59,532 nt of DNA from an uncultured Clostridium sp. (GTDB taxonomy: Bacteria > Bacillota > Clostridia > Lachnospirales > Lachnospiraceae), in assembly GCA_900555045.1 (NCBI GenBank), contig USJW01000013.1, forward strand, positions 1 through 59,532, given 5' to 3'. Positions 44,155-53,248 of the stretch are shown here, one piece after another. Within the stretch, counting starts at the first letter, position 1; each line of letters begins with the position of its first letter. The translations under genes and the position numbers were made by a program. The notes below the pieces were generated by a model, which saw only the letters and a program-made list of their open reading frames with translations, did no database searches and was not told where the DNA came from.

Positions 44155-45591
44155 ATGAAAAGAACGAAGATTATCTGCACCATGGGTCCCAATACCAACG
44201 ACAAGAACATCCTGATGGAGCTGGCTAAGAATGGCATGAACGTGGCCCGTTTCAATTTCTCACACGGAGACTACAACGAGCACATGGGACGTCTGGAGCT
44301 GTTAAAGGAAGTGCGCAAGGAGCTGGATATCCCGGTGGCTGCGCTTTTGGACACCAAGGGACCGGAGATCCGCACCGGCGTTTTGAAGGACGGAAAGAAG
44401 GTAACCCTGAAGGAGGGCCAGACCTACACCCTGACCACCCGCGAGGTGGTGGGCGACGATCAGGTCGGCTACATCAATTACAGCGGCCTAAACGCGGACG
44501 TGGTTCCGGGAAATAAGATTCTGATCGACGACGGACTGATCGAGATGGACGTGGTGGAAGTGAAGGACACGGACATTATCTGCAAGGTGATCAACGGCGG
44601 CGAGCTGGGCGAGAAGAAGGGCGTGAACGTTCCCAACGTGAAAATCAAGCTCCCGGCCCTGACGGACAAGGACAAGGAGGACATTCTCTTTGGTATCAAG
44701 CAGGGCTTCGACTTCATCGCGGCTTCCTTCGTCCGCACCGCGGACTGCATCCGCGAGATCAAGGACATTCTGGAGTCCCACGGCTCCAGCATGAAGGTGA
44801 TCGCAAAGATCGAGAACGCCGAGGGAATTGAGAACCTGGACGAGATCATCGCGGTCAGCGACGGAATCATGGTGGCCCGCGGCGACATGGGCGTGGAGAT
44901 CCCGGCTGAGAAGGTTCCCTACATCCAGAAGATGATCATCCGCAAGTGCAACGAGCAGTGCAAGACCGTAATCACGGCCACCCAGATGCTGGATTCCATG
45001 ATCCGCAACCCCAGACCCACCCGCGCGGAGGTGACGGACGTGGCCAACGCCGTTTACGACGGCACGGACGCGGTGATGCTCTCCGGCGAGACGGCCATGG
45101 GCAAGTACCCGGTGGAGGCCTTAAAGATGATGGCCACCATCGTGGAGGACTCCGAGTCCCACTTGGACTATGAGGCGTACCGCCGCCGCAAGGTGTCCAA
45201 GACCAACACCCAGAACATCTCCAACGCCGTGTGCTTCGCCTCCGTGTCCACGGCCCACGACCTGGGCGCCACCGCGATCATCGCTCCCAGCATCACCGGC
45301 TTTACCACCCTGATGTTAAGCAAGTGGAGACCCGGCGCCATGATCATCGGCATGTCCCCCAGCATGGCCACGGTGCGCCAGATGCAGCTGCAGTGGGGCG
45401 TGGAACCGGTATGGTCCCGCCGTGCGGACTCCACGGATGAATTGATCGAGAATTCCCTGGAGGAGCTCAAGAACAGAAAGATGCTGGTGGAGGGCGATCT
45501 GGTGGTGATCACCGCGGGCGTTGTGACCTACGCGAGACGCCATGAGGCGGCCACCCAGACAAATATCATGCGCGTGCTGAACGTGGAATAA
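44155..45591 (+). CDS. pyk: Pyruvate kinase
   Basis: Final glycolytic enzyme (phosphoenolpyruvate + ADP to pyruvate + ATP), 478 residues. Motifs include TMGPNT near the N-terminus, NFSHGD, DTKGPEIRTG, the active-site AKIENAEGIENLDEI, MVARGDMGVEIP and ATQMLDSM. It lacks the extra C-terminal PEP-utilisation domain found in Bacillus-type pyruvate kinases. AGAGGA ribosome site. GATC is frequent in it (17 sites), in line with the right half of the window. Confidence 0.96.
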   Translation: MKRTKIICTMGPNTNDKNILMELAKNGMNVARFNFSHGDYNEHMGRLELLKEVRKELDIPVAALLDTKGPEIRTGVLKDGKKVTLKEGQTYTLTTREVVGDDQVGYINYSGLNADVVPGNKILIDDGLIEMDVVEVKDTDIICKVINGGELGEKKGVNVPNVKIKLPALTDKDKEDILFGIKQGFDFIAASFVRTADCIREIKDILESHGSSMKVIAKIENAEGIENLDEIIAVSDGIMVARGDMGVEIPAEKVPYIQKMIIRKCNEQCKTVITATQMLDSMIRNPRPTRAEVTDVANAVYDGTDAVMLSGETAMGKYPVEALKMMATIVEDSESHLDYEAYRRRKVSKTNTQNISNAVCFASVSTAHDLGATAIIAPSITGFTTLMLSKWRPGAMIIGMSPSMATVRQMQLQWGVEPVWSRRADSTDELIENSLEELKNRKMLVEGDLVVITAGVVTYARRHEAATQTNIMRVLNVE

Positions 45592-45596
45592 ATTGC

Positions 45597-45626
45597 TGGA
45601 CAAAAGAGTCCGTACTGGAGTACAAT
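45597..45626 (+). promoter_or_regulatory. Promoter of lysA
   Basis: TGGACA (45597-45602), 18 bases, TACAAT (45621-45626). A GAGTCCG...CGGACTTTTT inverted repeat overlaps this stretch and may end the pyk transcript. No lysine riboswitch structure was recognised. Confidence 0.55.
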
Positions 45627-45728
45627 GGTGCAAAAGCGCTGTGTATTCCGGGCGGACTTTTTGGTTATGCGGCGCCTTGCCGCGCTCCGGCTTAAGTTTT
45701 AGGATCAACGAAGGGAGAACATTACGGG

Positions 45729-46994
45729 ATGGATAAGAGACCATTTGTGACATTGGAGAAACTGGAAGAGATTGTAAAAGAATACCCCACACCCTTTCAC
45801 CTCTACGACGAGAAGGGGATCCGCGAAAACGCCATGAAGCTCAAGCAGGCGTTCGCCTGGAACAAGGGGTTCAGGGAGTACTTTGCGGTGAAGGCCACGC
45901 CGAACCCGTTTATTCTGAAGCTGCTTAAGGAGTGCGGCTGCGGCACGGACTGCTCCTCCATGACGGAGCTCATGATGTCCGAGGCCTGCGGCTTCTCGGG
46001 CCATGAGATCATGTTCTCCTCCAACGACACCCCGCCGGAGGAGTTCGCCTACGCGGCGAAGCTGGGCGCGATCATCAACCTGGACGACTACACCCACATC
46101 CAGTGCGTGGAGGAGACTCTGGGCTACATCCCGGAGACCATCAGCTGCCGCTACAATCCGGGCGGCGTGTTCAAGATCAGCAACGACATCATGGACAATC
46201 CCGGGGACTCCAAGTACGGGATGACCACGGAGCAGATTTTTGACGCCTTCCGGGTGCTCAAGGAAAAGGGCGCCAAGCACTTCGGAATCCACGCGTTTCT
46301 GGCCAGCAACACCGTGACCAACGAGTACTACCCGCTGCTCGCAAGGCAGCTGTTTGAGCTGGCGGTGAAGCTTAAGGAGGAGACCGGGGCCCACATCGCC
46401 TTCATCAACCTGTCCGGCGGAATCGGGATCCCCTACCGCCCCGACCAGGAGCCGAACGATATCCTGGTGATCGGCGAGGGCGTGCGCAAGGCCTACGAGG
46501 ACGTTTTGGTGCCCGCGGGGATGGGCGACGTGGCGCTGTGCACGGAGCTTGGCCGCTTTATGCTGGGGCCCTACGGCTGCCTGGTGACCAAGGTGATCCA
46601 CGAGAAGCACACCTACAAGGAGTACCTGGGCGTGGACGCCTGCGCGGTGAACCTGATGCGCCCCGCCATGTACGGCGCCTACCACCATGTGACGGTGATG
46701 GGCAAGGAGGATGCGCCCTGCGACCACATGTACGACGTGGTGGGCTCCCTGTGCGAGAACAACGACAAGTTCGCCATCGACCGGATGCTACCGAAGGTGG
46801 ACAAGGGGGACCTGTTAGTGATCCACGACGCGGGTGCCCACGGGTTCGCCATGGGCTACAATTACAACGGAAAATTAAAGTCGGCGGAGCTCCTCTTAAA
46901 GGAGGACGGCTCGGTGCAGCTGATCCGCCGGGCGGAGACGGCAAAGGACTATTTTGCCACCTTCGACTTCTGCGGGCTGCTGGAGAAATATTGA
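45729..46994 (+). CDS. lysA: Diaminopimelate decarboxylase
   Basis: PLP-dependent group IV decarboxylase making L-lysine from meso-diaminopimelate; 421 residues. The PLP lysine lies in YFAVKATPNP, the Gly-rich phosphate site in NLSGGIGIPYRP, and the substrate-binding GRFMLGPYG and the Cys region SLCENNDKF follow. This is the anaerobe-type LysA that has diverged from the usual HGGGG motif. A GAAGGGAG site precedes the ATG. Confidence 0.9.
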   Translation: MDKRPFVTLEKLEEIVKEYPTPFHLYDEKGIRENAMKLKQAFAWNKGFREYFAVKATPNPFILKLLKECGCGTDCSSMTELMMSEACGFSGHEIMFSSNDTPPEEFAYAAKLGAIINLDDYTHIQCVEETLGYIPETISCRYNPGGVFKISNDIMDNPGDSKYGMTTEQIFDAFRVLKEKGAKHFGIHAFLASNTVTNEYYPLLARQLFELAVKLKEETGAHIAFINLSGGIGIPYRPDQEPNDILVIGEGVRKAYEDVLVPAGMGDVALCTELGRFMLGPYGCLVTKVIHEKHTYKEYLGVDACAVNLMRPAMYGAYHHVTVMGKEDAPCDHMYDVVGSLCENNDKFAIDRMLPKVDKGDLLVIHDAGAHGFAMGYNYNGKLKSAELLLKEDGSVQLIRRAETAKDYFATFDFCGLLEKY

Positions 46995-47022
46995 GTGATT
47001 TTTAGGAAAGAGGGAGAACCAG

Positions 47023-47820
47023 ATGGCAAAAATTGGTTTTATCGGGATGGGAAATATGGGGTCGGCCATCATGAGCGGCCTGTTAAAGAGCTACAAGCCG
47101 GAGGATATGATCTTTACGGCGGCCCACCTGGAGAAGATGGAGCGGGTGAGCGAGCGCACGGGCGTGCCCCACGCGGCTTCCAACAAGGACTGCGCCGCCC
47201 AGGTGAAGTACCTGGTGCTGGCGGTGAAGCCCCAGTACTTTGAGGCCGTGTTCACGGACATCCGCGAGGTCCTGCGGCCGGATCAGGTGATTATCTCCCT
47301 GGCGCCCGGCCTGACGATCCAGTCCTACAAGGAGCGCCTGGGCGCAGACAAGCGCATTGTCCGGGCCATGCCAAACACCCCGGCGCTTCTCGGCGAGGGG
47401 ATGACCGGCGTCAGCTACGAGAGCGGGAGCTTTAGCGAGGAGGAGCAGGCGGAGATCGAGGCCATATTCGCCTCCTGCGGCAAGGTGCAGCTGGTGGAGG
47501 AGCGGTTGATGGACGCGGTGGGCTGCGTCAGCGGCAGCTCCCCGGCCTTCGTGTACATGTTCATCGAAGCCCTGGCCGACGGGGCGGTGAAGTACGGCCT
47601 GCCCCGGGCCGCGGCCTGCCAGATGGCGGCTCAGGCGGTTTTGGGGAGCGCCAAGATGGTGTTAGAGACGGGAAAACACCCGGAGCAGCTAAAGGACGAG
47701 GTCTGCTCGCCCGGCGGAACCACCATCCAGGGCGTGTCGGCTCTGGAGGAGGCGGGCTTTCGCAGCGCGGTGATAAAGGCCTGCGACGCCTGCTACAAAA
47801 AGAGCACGGAGATCAAGTAA
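47023..47820 (+). CDS. proC: Pyrroline-5-carboxylate reductase
   Basis: NAD(P)H-dependent last step of proline synthesis, 265 residues. N-terminal Rossmann GMGNMGSA and the ProC signature region GCVSGSSPAFVYMFIEALADGAVKYGLPR, ending GVSALEEAGFRSAVIKACDACYKKS. Twenty-eight bases after lysA with AAAGAGGGAG, so probably in one transcript with it. A terminator follows. Confidence 0.94.
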   Translation: MAKIGFIGMGNMGSAIMSGLLKSYKPEDMIFTAAHLEKMERVSERTGVPHAASNKDCAAQVKYLVLAVKPQYFEAVFTDIREVLRPDQVIISLAPGLTIQSYKERLGADKRIVRAMPNTPALLGEGMTGVSYESGSFSEEEQAEIEAIFASCGKVQLVEERLMDAVGCVSGSSPAFVYMFIEALADGAVKYGLPRAAACQMAAQAVLGSAKMVLETGKHPEQLKDEVCSPGGTTIQGVSALEEAGFRSAVIKACDACYKKSTEIK

Positions 47821-47839
47821 AAACAGGGAATCGGCAGAT

Positions 47840-47872
47840 GGGGCCTGGCGCTTTGCGCGGGCTCCGTTTTTG
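47840..47872 (+). terminator. Terminator after proC
   Basis: GGGGCCTGGCGC, loop TTT, GCGCGGGCTCC, then GTTTTT. Confidence 0.8.
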
Positions 47873-47955
47873 TGGAAATATCTGTCTGTGTGTGGTATAC
47901 TGAAACCAACTGTGAAGGCAGGATAATCAAGAGGAAAAGAGAGGGATAATTTGCG

Positions 47956-48540
47956 ATGGACGGCAAGGTAGAGAACGAGGGAATGCCGGTGGTGCGTCTG
48001 GACCGCCAGCTGAAATATCAGGGAAATATTTTAAAGATCTACGAGGACACGGTGCTGGCCAACGGCCACGAGGCCCACTGGGATTACATTCACCACGACG
48101 GCGCGGCGGCGGTGCTGCCGGTTGCGGACGACGGGAAGATCCTGATGGTGCGGCAGTACCGCAACGCCCTAAACCGCTATACGCTGGAGATTCCGGCCGG
48201 AAAGCTGGACGCCCCGGACGAGCCGAAGATTGAGTGCGCGTACCGGGAGTTGGAGGAGGAGACGGGCTTTCGGGTGGAGAACCTGGAGTACCTGATGAGC
48301 TTAAACACCACCGTGGCGTTCTGCGACGAGGCCATCGACATTTTCGTGGCCCACCACCTGATCCCGTCCAAACAGAATCTGGACGAGGACGAGGTGATCA
48401 ACGTGGAGGCGTGGGAGCTTGCGGATCTGGAGGAGTTAATCTACACGGGAAAGATCACCGACGGGAAGACCATCGCCGCGATCATGGCCTACGCCAGGAA
48501 ATACCGGTCAACGGACAAAAAGGACGAGGTGATTTCCTGA
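47956..48540 (+). CDS. Nudix hydrolase, ADP-ribose pyrophosphatase-like
   Basis: A 194-residue NudF-type hydrolase that splits ADP-ribose or similar nucleoside diphosphates. The Nudix box is present as PAGKLDAPDEPKIECAYRE plus LEEETGF, with one more residue than the consensus between Gly and Arg. The Bacillus chromosomal order nudF...spoIIM...xerD is recognisable here, supporting an orthologous locus. Confidence 0.88.
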   Translation: MDGKVENEGMPVVRLDRQLKYQGNILKIYEDTVLANGHEAHWDYIHHDGAAAVLPVADDGKILMVRQYRNALNRYTLEIPAGKLDAPDEPKIECAYRELEEETGFRVENLEYLMSLNTTVAFCDEAIDIFVAHHLIPSKQNLDEDEVINVEAWELADLEELIYTGKITDGKTIAAIMAYARKYRSTDKKDEVIS

Positions 48541-48596
48541 CATAATATGTGGACGGGCGGCATAGATTGTGGTAAACAAGCTTAAGACGGCGGTGC

Positions 48597-49151
48597 GTGT
48601 CCGTGAAATTCAGACGGCTCAGAATGGAAGTAAGAAGTTTGACCTATCAGGATTGGCTGCTCGCCTGTTTTGTCCTCGGCGTCGCCGGGGGAACGGCGGC
48701 AGCCCATTTTTTTGGCGGGCAGACGGTGAAGTCCCAGGTGCTGGGGGGACTGGGGCCGGGGACGGTCCTTGACGCCTTGGAGCGCCGGGCGCTGTTCTTT
48801 CAGGTGCTGCGGGTGCGGGAGATGCAGCTGGCGGTGGGATGGCTCGTGGGGCTGACCGTGTGCAGCGTGCCGCTGTTCGGGCTCATCGCCGCGTGGGGCG
48901 GGCTGACGGTGGCGGTGCCCCTGAGCATTCTCACCAGCCAGAAGGGGCTTTTGGGGCTCCCGGCCTTTCTGTGCAGCGCGCTTCCCCAGGGGATCTGCTA
49001 CCTCCTGGCGTGGGCGGTTTTAGCCATGTGGGCGGGGAACGGGGAGAAGCGGATCCACCTGGCGCCGTTTCTCGTCCTGCTTCTGCTGGGAGCCGCCGGG
49101 GCGCTCCTTGAGGTGTACATTAGCCCGGCGCTGTACGGATTTTTGTTTTGA
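48597..49151 (+). CDS. Stage II sporulation protein M-like membrane protein
   Basis: A 184-residue protein with about five membrane helices, the size and helix layout of SpoIIM, part of the DMP engulfment machine of sporulation. Identity is judged from layout and from the neighbours (Nudix upstream, xerD downstream), since motifs are weak. Starts possible are GTG 48597, GTG 48603 and ATG 48624; none has a strong ribosome site. If correct, the host forms spores. Confidence 0.6.
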   Translation: MSVKFRRLRMEVRSLTYQDWLLACFVLGVAGGTAAAHFFGGQTVKSQVLGGLGPGTVLDALERRALFFQVLRVREMQLAVGWLVGLTVCSVPLFGLIAAWGGLTVAVPLSILTSQKGLLGLPAFLCSALPQGICYLLAWAVLAMWAGNGEKRIHLAPFLVLLLLGAAGALLEVYISPALYGFLF

Positions 49152-49168
49152 GAAAGAGGAGAGAATAC

Positions 49169-50245
49169 ATGGGAGAACAAAAGAAACTGCGGTTTGTGAT
49201 TGTGGGCTCCGGCTACCGGGCCCTGTTTTACGTGCGGATTGCCAGGGCGCTGCCGGAGCGCTTTTCGCTCTTAGCAATGGTCTGCCGCACGCCGGAGAAG
49301 GCGGAGCGCATAGCCAGAGAGCAGGGGATTTTCACCACCTGCGACGAGGCCCAGGCGGCGGCCATGAAACCGGATTTCGCCGTGGTGGCGGTGAGCAAGG
49401 CGTCCATCTGCGACGTGACGTTACACTGGGCTTCGATGGGAATCCCGGTGCTCTGTGAGACGCCGGCTGCCCTGGAGATGGACAGCCTGGTGAAGCTGTG
49501 GGAGGCAGCGAAGGGCGGCGCGAAGCTCCAGGTGGCGGAGCAGTACGCGCTCAGGGCCCCGCACAGCGCGCGGATTAAGGCGCTTGGCATGGGCTACCTG
49601 GGGGACCCCTACAGCGTGTCCCTTTCCGTGGCCCACGACTACCACGGGATCAGCCTGATGCGCCGGTATCTGGGCCTTGGCATCGGCGACATGGAGGTGT
49701 GCGCCAGGAAATATTTCTTCCCCGTGATGGGGACGGACTCCCGCAGCGGCCCGATCACGGACGGCCGGGTGGAACAGGCGGACCGGGTGCGCGCGGATTT
49801 CTTCTTTGAGGGCGGAACGGTGGGCTTCTACGACTTCTGCAAGGTCCAGTACCACACCTTTATCCGTGCCTCGCGGGTCACGGTGCAGGGCGTGAAGGGG
49901 GAGCTGGACGGCGACGTGCTGCGCTACATGGAGTGCGTGGACGGGCAGTTTTTGCCCCGGTCGGAGGCGTTTATCTCGGTGCCAGGGGCAGACGGGAAAA
50001 ATCCCGATGAGATTCTCCTTGGCGGGCAGGTGATGTATAAAAACCCATTCCCGGGCAGCGGGCTGAACGAGGACGAGACGGCCATCGCGCGGATGCTGGA
50101 TGGGATGGAGGCGTACCTGGACGGCGGGGACGAGGTGTACCCGCTTGCGGAGGCGCTGGAGGACGCGTACGGGCTGATCCTCATGAAGCGGGCCATGGAG
50201 CAGCCGGGCTGCGCGGTGAAATCGGAGAGGCGGCCCTGGGCGTAG
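49169..50245 (+). CDS. Gfo/Idh/MocA-family oxidoreductase (first)
   Basis: A 358-residue NAD(P)-dependent dehydrogenase with N-terminal Rossmann fold (VGSGYRALFYVRIA; no exact GxGxxG) and a CETP-like region, where the usual catalytic EKP is replaced by ETP. The C-terminal alpha/beta domain contains HDYHGISLMRRYLG. Substrates in this family are sugars and cyclitols. ATG at 49169 with AGAGGAGAG; the TTG at 49148 is disfavoured. First gene of the cassette between spoIIM and xerD. Confidence 0.85.
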   Translation: MGEQKKLRFVIVGSGYRALFYVRIARALPERFSLLAMVCRTPEKAERIAREQGIFTTCDEAQAAAMKPDFAVVAVSKASICDVTLHWASMGIPVLCETPAALEMDSLVKLWEAAKGGAKLQVAEQYALRAPHSARIKALGMGYLGDPYSVSLSVAHDYHGISLMRRYLGLGIGDMEVCARKYFFPVMGTDSRSGPITDGRVEQADRVRADFFFEGGTVGFYDFCKVQYHTFIRASRVTVQGVKGELDGDVLRYMECVDGQFLPRSEAFISVPGADGKNPDEILLGGQVMYKNPFPGSGLNEDETAIARMLDGMEAYLDGGDEVYPLAEALEDAYGLILMKRAMEQPGCAVKSERRPWA

Positions 50246-50334
50246 GGGAGGCGTTCCGCCCGCGGCGGACGGACAGAGCTTAAAAGTGACCGGGCGATGA
50301 CAGGAGACACAGGAAATTACATGGAGGGCAAGAG

Positions 50335-51447
50335 ATGGATACAGTTCGCATGGCAATCATTGGCACAGGGATTATGGGACGGCAGTACGCACAGATGATC
50401 GACGGGGGCCAGGTTCCGGGGATGGAGCTGGCAGCGGTGGTCTGCCGCAGCCAGGAGGCGAAGGACTGGGCGCAGAGGGCGCTCTCGGGGCGCGAGGCGG
50501 TGTTTGACAGCGCCGACGCGCTGTACGGCAGAGAGGAGCTCTTCGACGGCGTTTTGCTTGTCACGCCCCACAGGAGCCACGAGGAGCTGGCGTCGAAGGC
50601 GTTCCGGCTTGGAAAGCACGTGTTCTGCGACAAGCCCGCTGGCGTCTCCGTCTGCGAGGCCAGGCGCATGAGCCGGGGGGCCGCAAAGGCGGGGGTGATC
50701 TACTCGGTGATGTTCCACCAGCGGCTGTACCCGAAGTACGCGCGGATCAAGGAGCTGTTGGATCAGGGCGTTCTGGGGGACATCTGCCGGGTCATGATGG
50801 TCAACACCCGGTACTACCGCACCGTTCTATATCACCACTCGGGCAGCTGGCGGAGCAGCTGGGCCGGGGAGGGCGGCGGAGCGCTGATCAACCAGGGGCA
50901 GCACCTTCTAGACATCTGGCAGTGGCTGTTCGGGCTGCCGAAAAGCGTGTACGCCCGGATTCCCTTCGGCAAGTACAACGACTTCACCGTGGACGACGAG
51001 GCGACGCTGTTTATGGAGTACCCGGACAAGATGACCGGGGTGTTCATGCTGAGCACCGGGGAGGCGGACTGGCAGGAGCGGCTGGAGATCGTGGGCACGG
51101 AGGGACGGATCGAGCTCAACATGGACGAGCTGCGCATTGAGCGGTTTGACCGCAATGTCAGGGAGTACGCCAGGGAGGCGGTGACCACCTCGCGGGAGGG
51201 GCTTTCGGTGAGCGAGACCGTGGAGGTGTTCCCGGAGGTGGCGAGGGAGCCCTACCAGGAGATGCTCATCAACTTTGCCGACTCCGTGCGCACCGGGGCA
51301 AAGCTCATCGTGCCGGGGCAGGAGGCGGAGGGCGCGCTGGAGCTGTCCAACGCCGCGTACCTGTCCGCGTGGACCGGACAGCCTGCGGCGCTGCCCGTGG
51401 ACGGGGAGCGGTTTGAGGCGCTCCTTAAAGGGCAGGCGGACGCTTAA
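50335..51447 (+). CDS. Gfo/Idh/MocA-family oxidoreductase (second)
   Basis: A 370-residue dehydrogenase with a complete Rossmann motif (GTGIMG, about 9-14) and the catalytic CDKPAG (family EKP). The C-terminal domain includes GGGALINQGQHLLDIWQWLFG, the usual His-containing helix. Clearly different from its upstream partner, with which it may act in sequence (oxidation, then reduction of a sugar). Preceded by GGAGGGCAAGAG. Confidence 0.9.
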   Translation: MDTVRMAIIGTGIMGRQYAQMIDGGQVPGMELAAVVCRSQEAKDWAQRALSGREAVFDSADALYGREELFDGVLLVTPHRSHEELASKAFRLGKHVFCDKPAGVSVCEARRMSRGAAKAGVIYSVMFHQRLYPKYARIKELLDQGVLGDICRVMMVNTRYYRTVLYHHSGSWRSSWAGEGGGALINQGQHLLDIWQWLFGLPKSVYARIPFGKYNDFTVDDEATLFMEYPDKMTGVFMLSTGEADWQERLEIVGTEGRIELNMDELRIERFDRNVREYAREAVTTSREGLSVSETVEVFPEVAREPYQEMLINFADSVRTGAKLIVPGQEAEGALELSNAAYLSAWTGQPAALPVDGERFEALLKGQADA

Positions 51448-51489
51448 ACGCCCTGCCCTGGGGCACAGAGGAAAAAGGACGGAATTTGT

Positions 51490-52326
51490 ATGGCCAGAGA
51501 GACACATTTGGAGAAAAAACGGGAGTTTAAAATCAACAGAAGACGCGTCGAGCCCAACTATTCCATGGGCGATTCCCATTTTCATCCCTACTATGAAATC
51601 TTATATCTGGCATCCGGCAGCTGCGACATGGTGATCGGGGGCCGCCGCTACCACATGGAGGCGGGCGATCTGGTGCTGGTGCGGAGCATGGTCCTGCACC
51701 GCACCGTCTACCACGGCGACGGCGAGAGCGAGCGGGTGGTGGTCAACTTTAGCGAGGAGTACCTGGACATGCTGAAGGCCCAGTGCAGCGCCTCCCCGGT
51801 GGACGGGGCGTCCACCCACCTGTGCCTTTCGGTTCCCAAGGGGCGGAGGGACTACGTGGAGAGCCTGCTCGCGAGGATGGAGTTCGACGAGTGCAGCGAG
51901 GACGTCTACTACCGCCTGCTGTGTAAGATGCACCTCTATGAGCTCCTCATCTTCATCTACCACTGCGAGGCGGACGCATGGCAGCCGCCGTCGGAACCGG
52001 GCGAGGAGGCGGTCTGGCAGGCCTTCGCCTACATCCAGGCAAGCTGCGGCCAGGATTTGACGCTGGAGTCCGTGGCGGAGCGCTACCGCATGAACCCCAC
52101 CTACTTTTCCAGGCGGTTTAAGCAGGTGACCAGCTACGGCTTCAAGGAGTATCTGGTGCTGGCCCGGGTGCGCCAGGCGTCGGTCATGCTCTTGGAGACG
52201 GAGGCCACGGTCACGGAGATCGCGGGCCGCTGCGGGTTTGCGGACAGCAATTATTTCAGCCAGGTGTTTAAAAAGGTAAAAGGAATCAGCCCGCGGGAGT
52301 ACCGGAAGAATCCGGAGGCCATCTGA
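51490..52326 (+). CDS. AraC-family transcriptional regulator
   Basis: A 278-residue regulator. The N-terminal cupin domain (HFHPYYEILYLASG, then GDLVLVRSMVLHRTVYHG) is for ligand sensing. The C-terminal pair of helix-turn-helices contains YFSRRFKQVTSYGFKEYL and the signature VTEIAGRCGFADSNYFSQVFKK. Located directly after the oxidoreductases, it probably activates this cassette in response to a sugar. Confidence 0.92.
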   Translation: MARETHLEKKREFKINRRRVEPNYSMGDSHFHPYYEILYLASGSCDMVIGGRRYHMEAGDLVLVRSMVLHRTVYHGDGESERVVVNFSEEYLDMLKAQCSASPVDGASTHLCLSVPKGRRDYVESLLARMEFDECSEDVYYRLLCKMHLYELLIFIYHCEADAWQPPSEPGEEAVWQAFAYIQASCGQDLTLESVAERYRMNPTYFSRRFKQVTSYGFKEYLVLARVRQASVMLLETEATVTEIAGRCGFADSNYFSQVFKKVKGISPREYRKNPEAI

Positions 52327-52351
52327 CGGGCGAAGACAGGGGGATTTGCGT

Positions 52352-53209
52352 ATGTGGATACTGTTTGCGTTTGGCTCCGCGCTGTTTGCGGGGATCACGG
52401 CGGTTTTGTCCAAGATCGGGATGCAGGACATTGACTCCGACGTGGGGACGGCGGTCCGCACCATCGTGGTGTTGGTCTTCTCCTGGATCATGGTGTTTCT
52501 CACGGGCTCGCTGGGGACCATCGGACAGATCAGCGGCAGGACCTTCCTGTTTCTGATCCTGTCGGGGCTTGCCACCGGCGCCTCGTGGCTGTTTTATTTC
52601 CGGGCCCTGCAGCTGGGCGATGTGAACAAGGTGGCCCCCATCGACAAGTCCAGCACGGTTCTCACCATGCTGCTGGCGTTCTTCATCCTGGGCGAGGATT
52701 TAGGGCCGCTCAAGATCCTGTGCATGGTGCTCATCGGCGCGGGGACGCTTTTGATGATCCAGAAGAAGGCCGACGCCTCGCGCTCGGGGCAGAGGGGCTG
52801 GCTCACCTGCGCCCTCCTGTCCGCCGTGTTCGCCAGCTTGACCGCGATTCTGGGGAAAATTGGAATCCAGGGAGTGGAGTCCAACCTGGGGACAGCCATC
52901 CGCACCTGCGTGGTCCTTGTGATGGCGTGGCTGATGGTGTTTGTCAAGGGAAAGCAGCACAGCCTGAACGCCATCGGCCTCAAGAGCGGCTTCTTCCTGG
53001 TGCTCTCGGGCCTCGCCACCGGCGGCTCCTGGCTCTGCTACTACCGGGCGCTGCAGGACGGCCAGGCCAGCATCGTGGTGCCCATCGACAAGCTGAGCAT
53101 CCTGGTCACGATTCTGTTCTCATGGCTGTTCCTAAAGGAGAAGCTGGACCGGAAGGCCGCGGCGGGCCTGGGGCTTTTGGTGGTCGGAACGCTGCTGCTT
53201 TTGCTGTAG
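52352..53209 (+). CDS. EamA/DMT-superfamily transporter
   Basis: A ten-helix drug/metabolite carrier of 285 residues made from two homologous halves. SKIGMQDIDSDVGTAVRT in the first matches GKIGIQGVESNLGTAIRT in the second, and ATGASWLFYFRALQ matches ATGGSWLCYYRALQ. ATG 52352 has AGGGGG at good spacing; a TTG two codons earlier is disfavoured. Probably moves the metabolite handled by the neighbouring oxidoreductases. Confidence 0.9.
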   Translation: MWILFAFGSALFAGITAVLSKIGMQDIDSDVGTAVRTIVVLVFSWIMVFLTGSLGTIGQISGRTFLFLILSGLATGASWLFYFRALQLGDVNKVAPIDKSSTVLTMLLAFFILGEDLGPLKILCMVLIGAGTLLMIQKKADASRSGQRGWLTCALLSAVFASLTAILGKIGIQGVESNLGTAIRTCVVLVMAWLMVFVKGKQHSLNAIGLKSGFFLVLSGLATGGSWLCYYRALQDGQASIVVPIDKLSILVTILFSWLFLKEKLDRKAAAGLGLLVVGTLLLLL

Positions 53210-53248
53210 CGGGCGAAAATTGGAATTTTAAGGAAGGGGGAACATAGG

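Noticed and set aside
45592..45728. Lysine riboswitch before lysA
   Set aside because: The 137-base leader is too short and lacks the recognisable L-box structure; only a promoter and a simple inverted repeat are seen.
45705..46727. Long minus-strand open frame (340 codons) opposite lysA
   Set aside because: His/Val/Gly/Leu-rich composition typical of antisense reading of a GC-rich gene; no ribosome site or homology. The same reasoning removes similar frames at 49421-50356, 53252-54295 and 55081-55803.
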